Assembly: GCA_030549175.1 (NCBI GenBank)
Contig: JAUKUA010000009.1
Span: 1-64,000, forward strand
Source of the DNA: Lasiosphaeris hirsuta
Lineage: Eukaryota > Ascomycota > Sordariomycetes > Sordariales > Lasiosphaeriaceae
Length of the DNA: 64,000 nt
Reading direction: 5' to 3'
Part shown: positions 1 through 11,142 of the stretch, in pieces
How positions within the stretch are numbered: the stretch's first letter is position 1
Layout of the letters: each line of letters begins with the position of its first letter
Position numbers and translations under genes: made by a program
Notes under the pieces: model-generated
The model's database searches: none
Told to the model about the DNA's origin: nothing
The model's input: only the letters and a program-made list of their open reading frames with translations

Positions 1-614
1 AAAGCTTAGAGTACTACTCCCGGGTGCTCTTCATCTTGCATCTGCTCCCTCTTTTGCGTGCTTCCGAAGCGCCGCGCGTCGTCAGCGTTTTAGCTGGTGG
101 ATTAGAAAGGGTGTCGGCAATCAACCTGGAGGATTTGGACTTAAGGAAACCAGGCAATTTTAGCGGCATTAAAGCCCAGACGCAATATGGGTCCATGAAC
201 ACGGTGGCCATGGACAAGCTCGCCAACGATAACCCCGACATCACCTTCATTCACTCATGGCCCGGGTGGGTCAGCACCGGCAATGCAAACAGGGGCGTAG
301 ACCCAAATTCGCTATGGGCATGGGTTGTGTGGCTCTTCCTTGGGCCCCTTATCAACTTGATTGGCATCAGCGACGATGTCTCTGGACAGAGAAATCTCTT
401 TCAGAGCACCAGCGCCGCTTATGGTGGCCGCGGCATACCGTGGAAGGGGAAGCCGGGTGTTAACACCATGGGGGAACAAGGGAAGAATGGACTGTTCCTT
501 GTCAATTTCAGGTGCAACTGGACTCCGAATCTCAAGCTTATGCCTGTGCTTCGACAGAAGACACAGGAACAGGTTTGGAGTCATACTCGCGAAGTGGTGA
601 AAGCATATTTGTAG
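1..614 (+). CDS. Short-chain dehydrogenase/reductase, C-terminal part
   Basis: The reading frame is open to the left window edge, so the 5' end lies outside. The visible 204 or so residues match the back half of a fungal NAD(P)-dependent SDR of the kind often found in secondary metabolism. A strand reading LLPLLRASEAPRVVSVLAGG is followed by HSWPGWVSTGN, the usual stretch after the active-site helix, and then SGQRNLFQSTSAAYGGRG, which is conserved in this subfamily. The N-terminal nucleotide-binding glycine motif should lie upstream. I see no stop or frameshift, so it looks intact in the part visible. The substrate cannot be read from sequence. It ends in TAG, and the next recognisable gene on the right is a dead sugar permease. 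Family assignment is fairly safe; function is open. Confidence 0.7.
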   Translation, partial: SLEYYSRVLFILHLLPLLRASEAPRVVSVLAGGLERVSAINLEDLDLRKPGNFSGIKAQTQYGSMNTVAMDKLANDNPDITFIHSWPGWVSTGNANRGVDPNSLWAWVVWLFLGPLINLIGISDDVSGQRNLFQSTSAAYGGRGIPWKGKPGVNTMGEQGKNGLFLVNFRCNWTPNLKLMPVLRQKTQEQVWSHTREVVKAYL

Positions 615-1692
615 CTTGCGCCTCCAACGGACCAGCATTTGTCCCAATATTACTTCTTCCTCTTCAATCCATGCCCATTTATTACTGCTCTTTTGCTCGA
701 CCCAAAGAGGGTCTCCTCCAAGGGTGGCCGAAAGATTTAGTTGGAGTACCGCCCTCCCACAACCAACTCAAGATCCGAAGTGACTTGTGCGCCGCCTCAA
801 AATCCAAATAGTGACAGAAAATTTAATGGGAAAGAATGCTCCGGTGATTGCGGTCTTTGTTCAAAATCATAAAATGTGAATTAATGATTTCGAAATAAAT
901 GAGTACTAAATAAATGATATAAAATGAGAGATATCTATGGAATAAGCGAATGCTAGTAATTGGGCGACGGTTCGGAATGGTGAGCTACTGCTTCTTGGCT
1001 TTGGAGGTCCCTCCAATGAGTGTTGTTGCGTTCGTTGGGCAAGCAATCAGAAGTATCCATCGCGTCGATACAGGCCAAAGCATGCCGGCACGGGGATGTA
1101 TATTGACGTGCAGAAGCGGGTGATGAAGACTGAAGTCCAGTAAGTGATTCTGCAAGCGTTGTCGCCAAGGCCATCAAGGTGTAGGTCGGCACTCTGATTG
1201 TCGGTCAATGTACATGGACATCTGAGTGGTCTTCACGCAACGCAGTTTTGGGACACTGGTCCACTGTACGAAGTTGCAACCCCACAAAACGGCGGTGCAG
1301 TATTCTGATAACCTCTCTCTGAGAATTGCACTTTTCTAAGGGATGAGTGAGGGCCGTTGGTCAGGCCCGATGCGAGCTTATCACAATGGTGTGGGGCTGA
1401 CCAGCCGTTAGGCCAGTAAGATGACTTCTTGACGCCGCAGTGCACTTTTGCATGGTTGCTTTGCCAGTCAACCAGACATGTCATTTCTCCTGGACCACCA
1501 GCAATCACGACTCGGACACTCAGTCGGATAGCTCCAGCTCCTCAGCGCAATATGCCCGGGCCCCAAGATCATTTGCCATCAAGTCCATTGTTTGATTGTA
1601 ATTTCTCCCGACTTCCAAAGGCTTCAAGCTCTGCAACCCCCGATTCCACGATGGACCTCCAAACGGGCACAAAACTTGGGGTGCGAATGTAG
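615..1692. other. Intergenic, no gene recognised
   Basis: Only short overlapping frames on both strands, none with recognisable motifs or a convincing splice pattern. The right end runs into the 5' remnant of the dead permease that follows. Confidence 0.5.
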
Positions 1693-1737
1693 GCGCAAGG
1701 CGTCAGCGAAGTCCATGAACAGTCTGAACTCGCAGCA

Positions 1738-2246
1738 TTGCAAGAGCACTCCTTGACAACAGTTGAAGCGGTCAAGCTATACCGACCGGCTGTGTTCTGG
1801 TTACTTTTCTTCTGCCTTGGACAACTTATGACAGCATTCGACCCAAAGTTACTGGGAAATCTCTTTGCAGTCCATGAGGCTGGTTTGGAATTTATTCTAC
1901 AACCTTACCATCGGCCCTGTTGGGTTTCCATCCTCTGCGAGATATCCGCCATCCATGTGCGAGAGAGGACGATCGCTGTCCCTTACATGATCAACCCAGA
2001 CCAGGCCGACCTCGCGGGCAAGATTGGCCTTGTTTTTGGCGGGTTGGCTGCGCTGTCGTGCGTGTGGGCATACTTCAGGGTTCCAGAGACGGTAAGTTGA
2101 TGATGCTGGATGGGTCCATGTGATCGGTCCTAGCGCTGATGTTGTGCCAGCAGAAAAACCGCACTTACCAAGAGCTCGACTTGATCCACTTGGGAATAAA
2201 CGCAAGGGACTTTGCAACATATTGGCTGGAAGTTCGGAAGGCGTAG
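1738..2246 (+). pseudogene. MFS sugar permease remnant (alpha-glucoside permease type)
   Basis: The frame begins with AVKLYRPAVFW and MTAFDPKLLGNLFA, the first membrane segment of a maltose/alpha-glucoside-type sugar permease. It jumps almost at once to the far C-terminal half: CEISAIHVRERTIA, then YMINPDQADLAGKIG and AYFRVPET. A GT-AG intron (2092-2153) leads to the last exon, which carries NRTYQELDLI, the usual PETK-RTYEELD ending of this family. About 400 residues between the first and last helices are missing, and a further small piece is lost before YMINPDQAD. No protein of this shape could transport, so I call it a deletion-derived pseudogene. It faces a second dead permease (2533-3583) tail to tail, about 290 bp apart. 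Confidence 0.7.
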
Positions 2247-2532
2247 GGGGGCCTTGGATGACGGATTGGGTTTGTTGATAAATGAGACATCCCGAGGTCG
2301 CTTTTGGGCAGCAAAAAGATGGCATTGTTCGAATGAGCGACTGTGCTGTTCCGCTAGCACAAGTTTGGAAGTTTGCATTGCACACAGGAATGACTTTTTT
2401 GAATGTAAATTAGTCGCCCTCGCCAGAGTCTATGTCCAGCTTTAACGCTCACATGATATCCTACCTAGCCCACGTGTATCTTTGCAGAGCAGCCGGCTCA
2501 AGATGCTACTGAAACTTCTGTCTCCGTCTCCC

Positions 2533-3583
2533 TACTCCGAGAAGCCATGCCTGCATCCAACGACTAGCCCAGGCTCTGCTTCGGCAAGTACTTTGTCCCT
2601 TTTAGCAGCAGGGACAAGATCTCGCCGCTCCGACTTGAGTCTCGCAAATGTCTCCTCGGCATCCTACGCCCACAGCGATGAGGAAGCGAACAGAAGGTCC
2701 ATCTCCTCCAATGTTCGCTACTTACTCTCGGGATACAGGGCCCAGACAACGAGGAGCGAGAGAAAGTTGGCGGCTTCAAAGATATGGAGGGTGTTTTCGC
2801 CAATGGCATTGAACATAACCGGGCACAGTAGGGTTAGCCACCGGTTCCCAATCCTCCAGCCGACCACGCCCCAGGCATTGCCCTTGGCCCGGACCTGAAG
2901 GGGAAAGGTTTCTGCGGGATACAGCCACGGCACGGTCAGCCAGGAGGATCTGCAGCCATATGACCAGCTGTACACGCCGGCCTGTGTGGAGATTTCCCGA
3001 GCCAATACCGAAGAACATGTCCAAGTATGAGTTCTTGGTCGGCCATGTTGCGAATGTCCTGGTATTCCCGCTCAGCACGCGTTGCATCGACCCCTTCGGT
3101 GCCTCGTCGTCGCGACCCGCCTTGACCATGGGGAATCTCCATCTGAAAGCCGTATCGCGTTATCAATGATTGAGAGGCCGTATTCGAGCCAGTATGCCAC
3201 AACGACACCAAAGATGTTGAGAGTGAACTCAATGGCAATGAACTGGTTGAGAAAACGTCAGTCTCAACACGTACGCCACATGCAATCAACGTACCGCATA
3301 CCAACCAGTCCTTATTTTGGGCCGAATACTGCAACGCCGCTCCGACGATGGCCCACGCGGCACCAACGCCAATGGTCTTGATTCGTCCCATTTTGTCACC
3401 ACACCAACCGCCTCCAAGACAGTCAATAAAGGTTCCAAGGTAATTCACAGAGACAATGCCTCCCTGTAACATGCCGTTGGTGATGATCGGTTCGTGGGTC
3501 GGGGTCAACATGGCGAAGTCCCATCTACATAAGACTTCGTTGTCCGTGATGAGACAGCATGGGCTACCAACTCCGTGCTTCAA
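2533..3583 (-). pseudogene. MFS sugar transporter, internally deleted, with two nonsense codons
   Basis: Read on the minus strand, the pieces in order are GDKMGRIKTIGVGAAWAIVG (loop after helix 2), a central part ending GVDATRAEREYQDI, then TVPWLYPAETFPLQVRAKGN, WLTLLCPVMFNAIGENT and RTLEEMDLLF. This is the order of a fungal hexose/sugar transporter, but the helices between the central loop and PWLYPAE are missing and the frame shifts several times. Two TAG codons interrupt the C-terminus: 2718-2720 in place of the Q of NQRTLEEMD, and 2664-2666 in place of the second Trp of LWAWDAEE. Both fit a C-to-T change in CpA context. The 5' end is poorly defined. Clearly a dead gene; the substrate of the ancestor is unknown. 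Confidence 0.75.
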
Positions 3584-4846
3584 TGGAAATTGGTGTAATT
3601 ACTTACTTCATGAAACAAGCCACAATTTGCTCATGTTCACCTATAAGAGGGTTAGGGAGCATAGGTTACAAGTTTGTGGCGCGGAGTTGGGGATGGCTAA
3701 TGTGTGCCGCACACACTGTCGACGCTCTGGGTAATGCACGGCGGCTATGGATCACTCTATTCACGTTGGGAAGTATTTCGTGGAACCGCTCAACTTTGCG
3801 AAGCATCTTTGCGAAGGGTATGCAAGCATACAGAGCATCAAGAATCCCAACAACGTCGAGGGTAGCGTTGTAAAATAAAGTTTCTTCCTTCCGTTACATG
3901 TACCGCACAATAATTGAAGTAGCATGTCCTCGACACGACGGATTTTTCAATTCGGTGTTTATGCCTCATCACTGGCCTCGCACAATTTTAAAGGCAATAT
4001 ATCCACAATTTCCAAGACCCCAACATACTCCATAAGACTTGTAGAAACCAGCGGCAAGTAAACTTAATATGCCCATTCCTCTCCATCAATATGTGTAGCA
4101 TAACTTCCGCTTAATCGCCAAGACTAGAGTGAAGTGTAACGCAGCCTATTCGCACTGAGGAGCAGTCGTTATCGACGGAAGATTGTATAAGAAATGTTGA
4201 GGGCTGTCGAAGCCAGCCAAGATTAGGTAGGGGGACCTGAATCCCCTATGAACCCCAGTGTTGTACAAGTGGCCTGAGGGGGTTTTATCTCGGTCGTTTG
4301 GAAAAACTCATGGTTGACTCGTGATTGGACGGCGAGTCCCGACAGACTGGGCGAGCCACATATGTCACCTTCTCATCTGGGAGTCAGGCAGGCCTCCCGC
4401 ATGCGACAAGATAGGAAGGTGAAGGCCCAGAACGCTGGAACAACGGCAGACGCATTGCGGTCCGGTCCAAATGATACCTCCGTGCATGGTGTTGCGCAGT
4501 TGACATAGTTTCATGCCCCTTTGCGTGCCTGGCCATATTTGGCTGAATACTACCGTGTGGACCAGCTGATGATCTGTTGGTAGCACAAGGGGAATCAGGT
4601 GGGCGACACAGAGTAGATAAGGAGATCTCCTATGGCACCCTAATTAATTGCATAAAGACGGCGAGGATTACGAAACATTAAGCCAGGTTACGCAATCGAC
4701 CTACCTTCCAAATGTAGGTCGCGGTTACGAGAAACCGGCCCCCCCCCCCCATTTCCAGTACAAAACCTTTCCCATTGCCATTTGACGCCGTAGCATGAAA
4801 TCGTTCCCCGAGCAACGCCCACATTGCCTCAGGAATAAATTTCACG
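3584..4846. other. Intergenic, no gene recognised
   Basis: No frame with recognisable motifs. A 12-base C run lies at 4739-4750. The stretch probably holds the 5' remains of the dead transporter on the left and the promoter of the small gene on the right. Confidence 0.5.
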
Positions 4847-5398
4847 ATGCACGTCGCCGGCGCACCTCCACCATATGCACCTCCACCATATACTGAAAGC
4901 AGCGAGGACGTTCTCACCATGTCTACCGCCATGACATATATCGTCAAGCGACCAGCCCGCGGCCCAGCACCCGCTGATATTGTTGAGCATACCCTGCCAC
5001 TATTTTCCCCTGGGGCTTCGCTCCACTTCCCAACCCCCGAAACCCTTTGGATAAGCCGAGATGTAGAGCATGAGGATTGGAGCGTGTTTTTAGAACAGCT
5101 CGGTCTTCGCGAAACCACGGACGAGAGTGACGCAGCGCGCCAAAGCCGTGTCGACCATGTTGTTGGAGAATGGAACGCTAGGTTCTTCAAGCCTCGAGGC
5201 TTGCGCATCAAGCCCGCTTTTGACGAAGGCCCCGGCGAATCAGATAGAGGGGCCACGGAGGGGCTGGGATTCAAAGTGGGCAATTCATTTGTCGGCATCT
5301 CGTTGCCGCCACACTCAAATGGGTTTGGCCTACGGCTACCGGGTGGAATCCTGCTCGGTGTAGCTGTCGGAAAGAATAAAGAAGAGGGAGGAAAGTGA
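4847..5398 (+). CDS. Hypothetical protein with paired PPPY motifs and Gly-rich C-terminus
   Basis: A single-exon gene of 183 residues. The N-terminus holds two copies of PPPY in APPPYAPPPYTES. PPxY is the classic ligand of WW domains, for example those of Rsp5/Nedd4-type ubiquitin ligases. The middle is acidic (RDVEHEDWSVFLEQLG), and EWNARFFKPRGLRI leads to a hydrophobic glycine-rich end around GFGLRLPGGILLGVAVG that might touch a membrane. No signal peptide or cysteine pattern. A 206-codon frame on the opposite strand covers the same DNA. I prefer the plus strand because its composition is more protein-like and I recall similar small fungal proteins of unknown role. The PPPY-to-WW idea is inference. 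No family name can be given. Confidence 0.6.
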   Translation: MHVAGAPPPYAPPPYTESSEDVLTMSTAMTYIVKRPARGPAPADIVEHTLPLFSPGASLHFPTPETLWISRDVEHEDWSVFLEQLGLRETTDESDAARQSRVDHVVGEWNARFFKPRGLRIKPAFDEGPGESDRGATEGLGFKVGNSFVGISLPPHSNGFGLRLPGGILLGVAVGKNKEEGGK

Positions 5399-7008
5399 TT
5401 ATGAGGAAGGAATGAAAACTCGAAACGGCTTTGCTCCTAAATGGATTTCTTAATCGTCTCGTCATTCGATAGGATAGTTTGTCAGTACACCGACTCCAAA
5501 GTGGACCACAACGATTGGTTACAGCTTTATACGTAGTAAAAAAGATACCTAAAAAAACTAAAGAAAAGTAAGGAAAAGGAAACAATAAATGATTCTTTTT
5601 ATATGTGAGATATAGTCGGAGTACTCTGTTATTTTGTCAGAAATGAGACAGCAATTTGAAAGACTCTAAGAATTTAGCAAGTTCCGAGTTATGTGATGAG
5701 ATACTGTATCATACCAACAGATAGATCCTATGTAATCATGATACATCTCAGGTATAGTCGGGAATGTTTTACATTCCTATGATTATTCTTCATCCGATGT
5801 GCTTTCATGATGTAATTCAGAGCAATGGGGACAAGGATCAGAAGACTTGATGGGCTGAGTATATGTAGGTAGTATATTAAAACTCCAAATTGATTACCAC
5901 CCATAGCGTAAGCTCGGCGCGTTTTCTTGCACTCCCTACTTGGCAGTTTGGCACAATATTGATCCATCACGAACACCCAGACCCCGGTGGTTTCAGTCAC
6001 GTGATTCATGCACCACCCTTCCCATGATCAATTGTGCCGTAGCTAAGGTAGACAGTCTAAATGATCAGTCCCTTCGACAGTCAGTATTCGGTTTGATCAC
6101 TCGGTTTGATCCCGGTCGCCCAACTATTGCCGCTGCAAGCAAATAGTGCGCGGCATACAAGGGAAACAAGGAGAAAACGAACCAATGATGGCAACTGCCA
6201 TATTTCTCCTTCGCTGTGCCCCGGTTGGAAAAGGCTAGAGCTTCACTAGGGGAAATTGACCGTGTCATGCCGTCTATCAACATCAACGGTATTCCGGGCC
6301 AGTAGCAGGACAGTCTTAAGCTTCTGAGGTCTTGGCTGCGCCTTCATGTTGTCCGGAGTATCGTCACCGACCTCCCTGGGTGGGTGTGCTTTGTCACCGG
6401 TTTTGTACTCACTCGACGACTTACCTGATTTCTTTCGTCTGTAGCAGAAAAAGAACATTTTTGATCATCCTCCTCCCTAAGTGGGGCATCGAGGGATGCT
6501 TTGGGGCAGGAGCTGAAATGATCGACTGTACTACATGTATATAGCCCACCCCTGAGGAGATCATGTCTCCACTCTCTGGTTAGCTACCAAATCTCGATTC
6601 TATGGTGTTCTTGCACAGTGCACAATATAACATGAACCAAGTACAAGAGTGTAAACGACAATTTGGACGCGAAGTAATAGGCAGGAGATGAAGTATACTG
6701 CGGAGTACACAACTTCCGCCTAACATGCACATACTGTCAGAATAAGGACCCTGCTATTAACCAAGTTGATCCACTCGTGGCATTGATTCAAAACCCCGGC
6801 TTGTAACATGGCTGTGTTCCTTTCGGCAAATACCAACATGATATAAATGGTTAAATGAGACAAATCAACTGCTTCAAATACCCCACTACCAAAGCATAGT
6901 TATGACGTTATTACCCGTGGGACTAGCACAGGAAACTTGGCATGTCAAGATTTCCCACGCCTAGCTGTGTGCATTTCAGCTGCCTGGCTGTGTCGTCTAC
7001 CCGTCCAA
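5399..7008. other. Intergenic, AT-rich, no gene recognised
   Basis: About 1.6 kb with only short frames and no motif. The right end must contain the promoter of the AA9 gene, but I see no clear element beyond short TA-rich stretches. Confidence 0.5.
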
Positions 7009-8069
7009 ATGCTGACGCCAAACATGAGGTGGCTTCTGGCGCTCGTCGTCACCGCTGCATCTCAGGTTCGTTGTCATGGAGGCATATTCAATTACACGGT
7101 CGACGGCGTCGACTATGCCGGGTAATTCCTCCCACGTGGCCGCAATAGTGATGCGTGCGCTACTAACGCTTGATTGCGTCACAGGCACTTCCCATGGCTT
7201 CCCGAGAGCACTCAGGATACCATCCAGAGACGCTGGTGGGGTGATCCCATCCGCGACATCAATCACCCTTGTCGTGTAACCGCGGAATCCCCTTGGCGAC
7301 TGGTAGACCAAAAATGCATGCCCCCATCCGAGCGGGCGGCATTATCACAGCGCGCTTCCACCACCCCAACTGCCCACCCGATATCGTATATCCAACCAAG
7401 CCGCCGGTACCTGGCGACCAAGACCCACCCGTGCCAATATGCATGGGACCTCTCGAGGGGTGGGGTTTCATACGCACGGCCCTTTGGTGGCTTATATGGC
7501 AGACTGTAAGGGGCCATGTGACGTCTTTGATGCTTCTGGTGAGGTGTGGTTCAAGATCTTTGAGACTGGACTCTTGCCCGGCTGGACTGTCGTCGACGTT
7601 GATGGCTGGAACCAGTTCCCGTATACTTATGACGGGTGGAACGTTACGATCCCACAGAATCTGAAGCCAGGCCACTATCTGATACGCCATGAAATTATTT
7701 ACATTGAAAACGATCCAGCACAATTCTACCCATATTGTGCGCAGCTCACCGTCACTGGTGCTGAGGGAAAAAGCCCTGAAAAGAAAGATCTTGTTTCGTT
7801 TCCGGGGGCCTACTCTTTAGCTGGTAAGAAACTGTGCTTCTTACTCTTTCCCGTGGAAGTTTCATTACTGATTCATAAAAGATCCTGGTATTGCTATTGC
7901 AGGGTCATTCTTTGCCCCCGGGGTGCCACCAAGAGAATGGGTATGTTGATTCAATCTAGTCACCACACAACATTGACGTTACTGACGTTATATACAGCCA
8001 ACAAATTATACCATCCCAGGGCCGAGGGTTTGGACAGGAGAAGAAGCCCACGCCACCATTTCTCCGTGA
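7009..8069 (+). pseudogene. AA9 lytic polysaccharide monooxygenase with two frameshifts
   Basis: AA9 enzymes are secreted copper monooxygenases that cut cellulose or hemicellulose. A signal peptide (MRWLLALVVTAASQVRC, from 7024) is followed by HGG, the N-terminal His of the copper brace. Exons: 7009-7121, 7185-7823, 7882-7940, 7998-8069. Later motifs fit AA9: WWGDPIRDINHP, SCNRGIPLATG, THGPLVAYMADC (second copper His), GHYLIRHEIIYIEN, QFYPYCAQL (axial Tyr) and the ending YTIPGPRVWTG. The frame breaks near 7265, just before SCNRG, and again near 7470, just before THGPLV. No intron explains either break. All key residues survive, so decay is recent or these are sequencing errors. No cellulose-binding module follows the catalytic domain. 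Confidence 0.8.
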
Positions 8070-8226
8070 GATTCATGAATGGGTAACCAAGTCATGCTTA
8101 ATCATGCAAGCGGTGGTCTATCCTGAAATGGAGAAATCATGTTTCCGTAGTCTCCGATGTCCCACCAAAGCCATCCATGGGCTTTCGCTCTGACTTGATT
8201 TGAGCTTCAGCTAAAAGATTCATGGC

Positions 8227-8252
8227 GCCTCGGCGTTTGTCCTCGCCGAGGC
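8227..8252. repeat. Perfect 9-bp inverted repeat (hairpin)
   Basis: gcctcggcg and its reverse complement flank an 8-base loop, about 160 bp after the AA9 stop codon. It could form a GC-rich hairpin in a 3' region. Any function is conjecture. Confidence 0.45.
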
Positions 8253-9241
8253 ACGATGAATTGTTCTTTGTCACTGTCACCCGCAGCGTTCATACTGGCC
8301 TAGTCTTCCCTTTCGCCCAAAGATCCGGCCAAAAAGAAAATTGACACGGCGCCTATCACCCTGACTCAACATGTCACACATTTGAAGGCCAATTCTCGAG
8401 CATCGGGGCTGTGGGCGGTAGAATGAGGTCGTTTGGTGTAGTGTCACTCTCCTTGGCCAGCCTCAAACAACTTTACATTAGCTGCAATCCCACAGCCGCG
8501 CAATCGATGGTTGGGCACATTGGCAACGCCAAGCCATCTGAAACAGCTCGAGGGGGTGCACTTTGGTTTATGTTTTTTTATTTCGCCTCCTGTGGTCACT
8601 GTGATACCGACCCCGCGTATCTTGGCGTCGTGTATGTCAAACAACCATACACCCATCACATTCTGTCCATCGAGCGACCAGCGCTAGCGCATTTCTCCCT
8701 CGCAACTCAGCTTTAACATAAAAAAATTTAGTCATTTAGAGGATTTTTTTAGGGAGTGAATTACAATCCAGAGTTCACTCCCCACTTGAATGGCTCGAGA
8801 TTAGTAGCTACTTCGATGCGGCCATCCCCAATGTGCTGTAGGTATGTGTATACCTGCCATATTGCGAATGCAGGTCATGGCGCAACCCCTGGTTCACCCC
8901 GCATCACATCCCGTCAGAGATCCCGCTCGCAGCCAGACTTGACACAGTTGGCGGGCGCGTGGTGTGCAGCTGTGTCATACCATTCTCCCCTCCGCCAGCT
9001 CTCGGTTAGCCCTTGATGGAACAGGGGCTAACAGGTTGCACGGACTGACACAGGTAAGGGTGGAAGCCGATCTTTCAATTAAAGAACAGAAGCTTTTTGG
9101 TTCCCGGGAAATCCATTTGCTTCATCATGCCGTGTTCTTCTCTAATTCGAACCGCAGCCAACTTCTCATCGACATTTGTCCCAACAATTTTCCATTGTTC
9201 ATTTTTTCAGGAGCCACACCTGCTCACTGCTGTTCGAGGGA
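8253..9241. other. Intergenic, no gene recognised
   Basis: No recognisable coding frame. It contains the upstream region of the SatP-type transporter, with pyrimidine-rich stretches shortly before its start. Confidence 0.5.
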
Positions 9242-10474
9242 ATGCCTTCATACAACCCAAACTATAGTGTTCGGCCACCGGTTCGTCCGGCCCGAGAGCA
9301 GGCCCAAGGCTTTGACGATCCGATGCAGCAACTCCGTAGCGCCCAGACGGTGAACATGTCAGCTGAGCTCTTTGAGAGGCTGTTCCTATCGCAGCAACAA
9401 CCCTCTGCTTCCTCGCAACGCCCCCCCCAATGGTCCGACGACGACTTGGACATCAAAGGCACGGCCAAAGTGGATTGGAGAAATTCGGTAGGAAATCCGA
9501 CGCCAATGTAAGACAAAAAAAACCCCCCAAAAAAAGACCTCACTTCATGTTCCCGCCGGAAAGTGCTAACACCAACTTATCAGCGCCCTGGTCGGAATCG
9601 TTGTCTCCCTCACGCCTCTGTCTTGCGACTTGATGGGGCTCCTCGGTGCCGACAGCAGCGGCGTTGCTGGCGTGTAAGCATGCATCCCTCGTCACATTGC
9701 ATAAACATTCTAGGTCCGGTGTTCTCATTTTAACTCTGGCAGGGCGACGTACTATTTCTTTGGGGGGTTGTTGCTCATCATTGCAGCCATGCTTGAATGG
9801 CTCTTGGGAAACACGTTTCCGTCTGTTGTATTCTCTGCCTACGGGGCTTTTTTTCTGTCCTTTGCAGGGACATTGACACCCTCGTTCTCGGCATTCGCGT
9901 CCCTCGCCCCGGCCGGATCAGACCCATCAGAAGGGCTCAAAACACAGGGTTTCAACGCAAGCTTTGGTTGGTGCCTCCGTGAAGAACAATCATCTCACCC
10001 CTTTTGAGAGTTCCTTAACTAATCTCAATACCTTTTTTTTTTCCTAGCATGGTTCCTCGTCTGGATGTGCGTTTTGAGTCTCATCTTTTTCATCTGCGCC
10101 CTTCGCACCAACATCGTGCTGGTTATCATCTTCTTTGCCCTCGTCGGTGTTTTCGGGACACTGTCGGGCGCGTATTTCCTTCTCGCCGCAAACTTTGCTC
10201 GAAACGCTTCGACCGCTGCTACTTTTGTCAAGGTTAGTAGTAATGTGGGGTGTGACACAGCACCCACAGCTCCCGAATCCCGGTCTCCAAGGTGGGACTC
10301 GCTGACTCGATGTAGGCGGGTGGTGTTTGTGCGTTTGTTGCCTCCATGGCCGGCTGGTGGAATCTCTTGTCTATTCTCTTGGAGACGGTTGACTTTCCAG
10401 TCCAAGTGCCGCTTGGCAGTCTGAGTCGCTGGATTGGGCCGGGCTCATCAAAGCACGAGAAAAGTATGGCCTAA
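9242..10474 (+). CDS. SatP/Gpr1/Fun34 (YaaH) family transporter
   Basis: Predicted 307-residue plasma-membrane protein of the acetate uptake transporter family (Ady2/AcpA relatives), which moves acetate or succinate with protons and is sometimes linked to ammonium export. Five exons keep frame throughout: 9242-9507, 9584-9673, 9743-9966, 10048-10232, 10316-10474. After a hydrophilic N-terminus of about 90 residues comes GNPTPIALVGIVVSLTPLSC, the diverged form of the family NPAPLGL signature. Then come six hydrophobic segments with FGGLLLIIAAMLEWLLGNTF, TLTPSF, FNASF and CALRTNIVL, all familiar from the family. It ends MAGWWNLLSIL and a short charged tail, TAA stop. No damage seen. The altered signature (T for A, I for L, A for G) may change substrate range. 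Confidence 0.9.
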
Positions 10475-11142
10475 CACGCACGCGTAGGTGCCATGTAAAA
10501 TCTTTGTAGCAAATATTAGCGTTGTTTACAATTCGTTGTTTTGAACGCGTCATCACAGCCTACACACACACGGGCCACTTGATGCTACAAGGTACCTAGA
10601 TAGTGAGGACACCAGTATCAACTACTCCACGGATTCCAGTTCAAGTGCGAGAGGCTTGATCATCTGACTCGCTCGCATTTCATCTTGTACGTTGTAATAA
10701 TTTAGACAACAATCACAACGCATTGCTGGGTTAGTAGTCATGGTATGGAGCTCGGAACGTGAAATAAATGGCCTGCGTAGTTTTCTCTGATGGATGACGG
10801 TGCGTCGCCAGGTTGAATTGAAGGGTGGGTCTGTAGAACCACAAAAACGATACAATCTCTTATGGGTACACTGCCACTGTCGCACAAATTGGTAGGCCAA
10901 AGGAGGCAATTACTAAATCAAAGTTAGAGTAGTTATGTCATCCCCCCAACCATAGATAGACCTGGCCGATGTAAACTGCTCAAGTAGACATATATGAGAT
11001 GTAGATGACGTGACACACAACCAACATATTCCACTCGTACGCGGGACATGCCCTGTGTCAAACTTTACATGGGCATGCTGTTTTGACCGGGGAGAACGCT
11101 GAGCCCTGTATGTTTCCATTAGCAACTCACTCAAACTTTCAC
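10475..11142. other. Intergenic between convergent genes
   Basis: Space between the 3' ends of the transporter and the DUF1996 gene. Only short frames, nothing recognised. Confidence 0.5.

Noticed and set aside
4678..5298. 206-codon minus-strand frame opposite the PPPY gene
   Set aside because: Composition is irregular (Ser/Arg/Pro patches) and it has no motif; the plus-strand frame is more protein-like.
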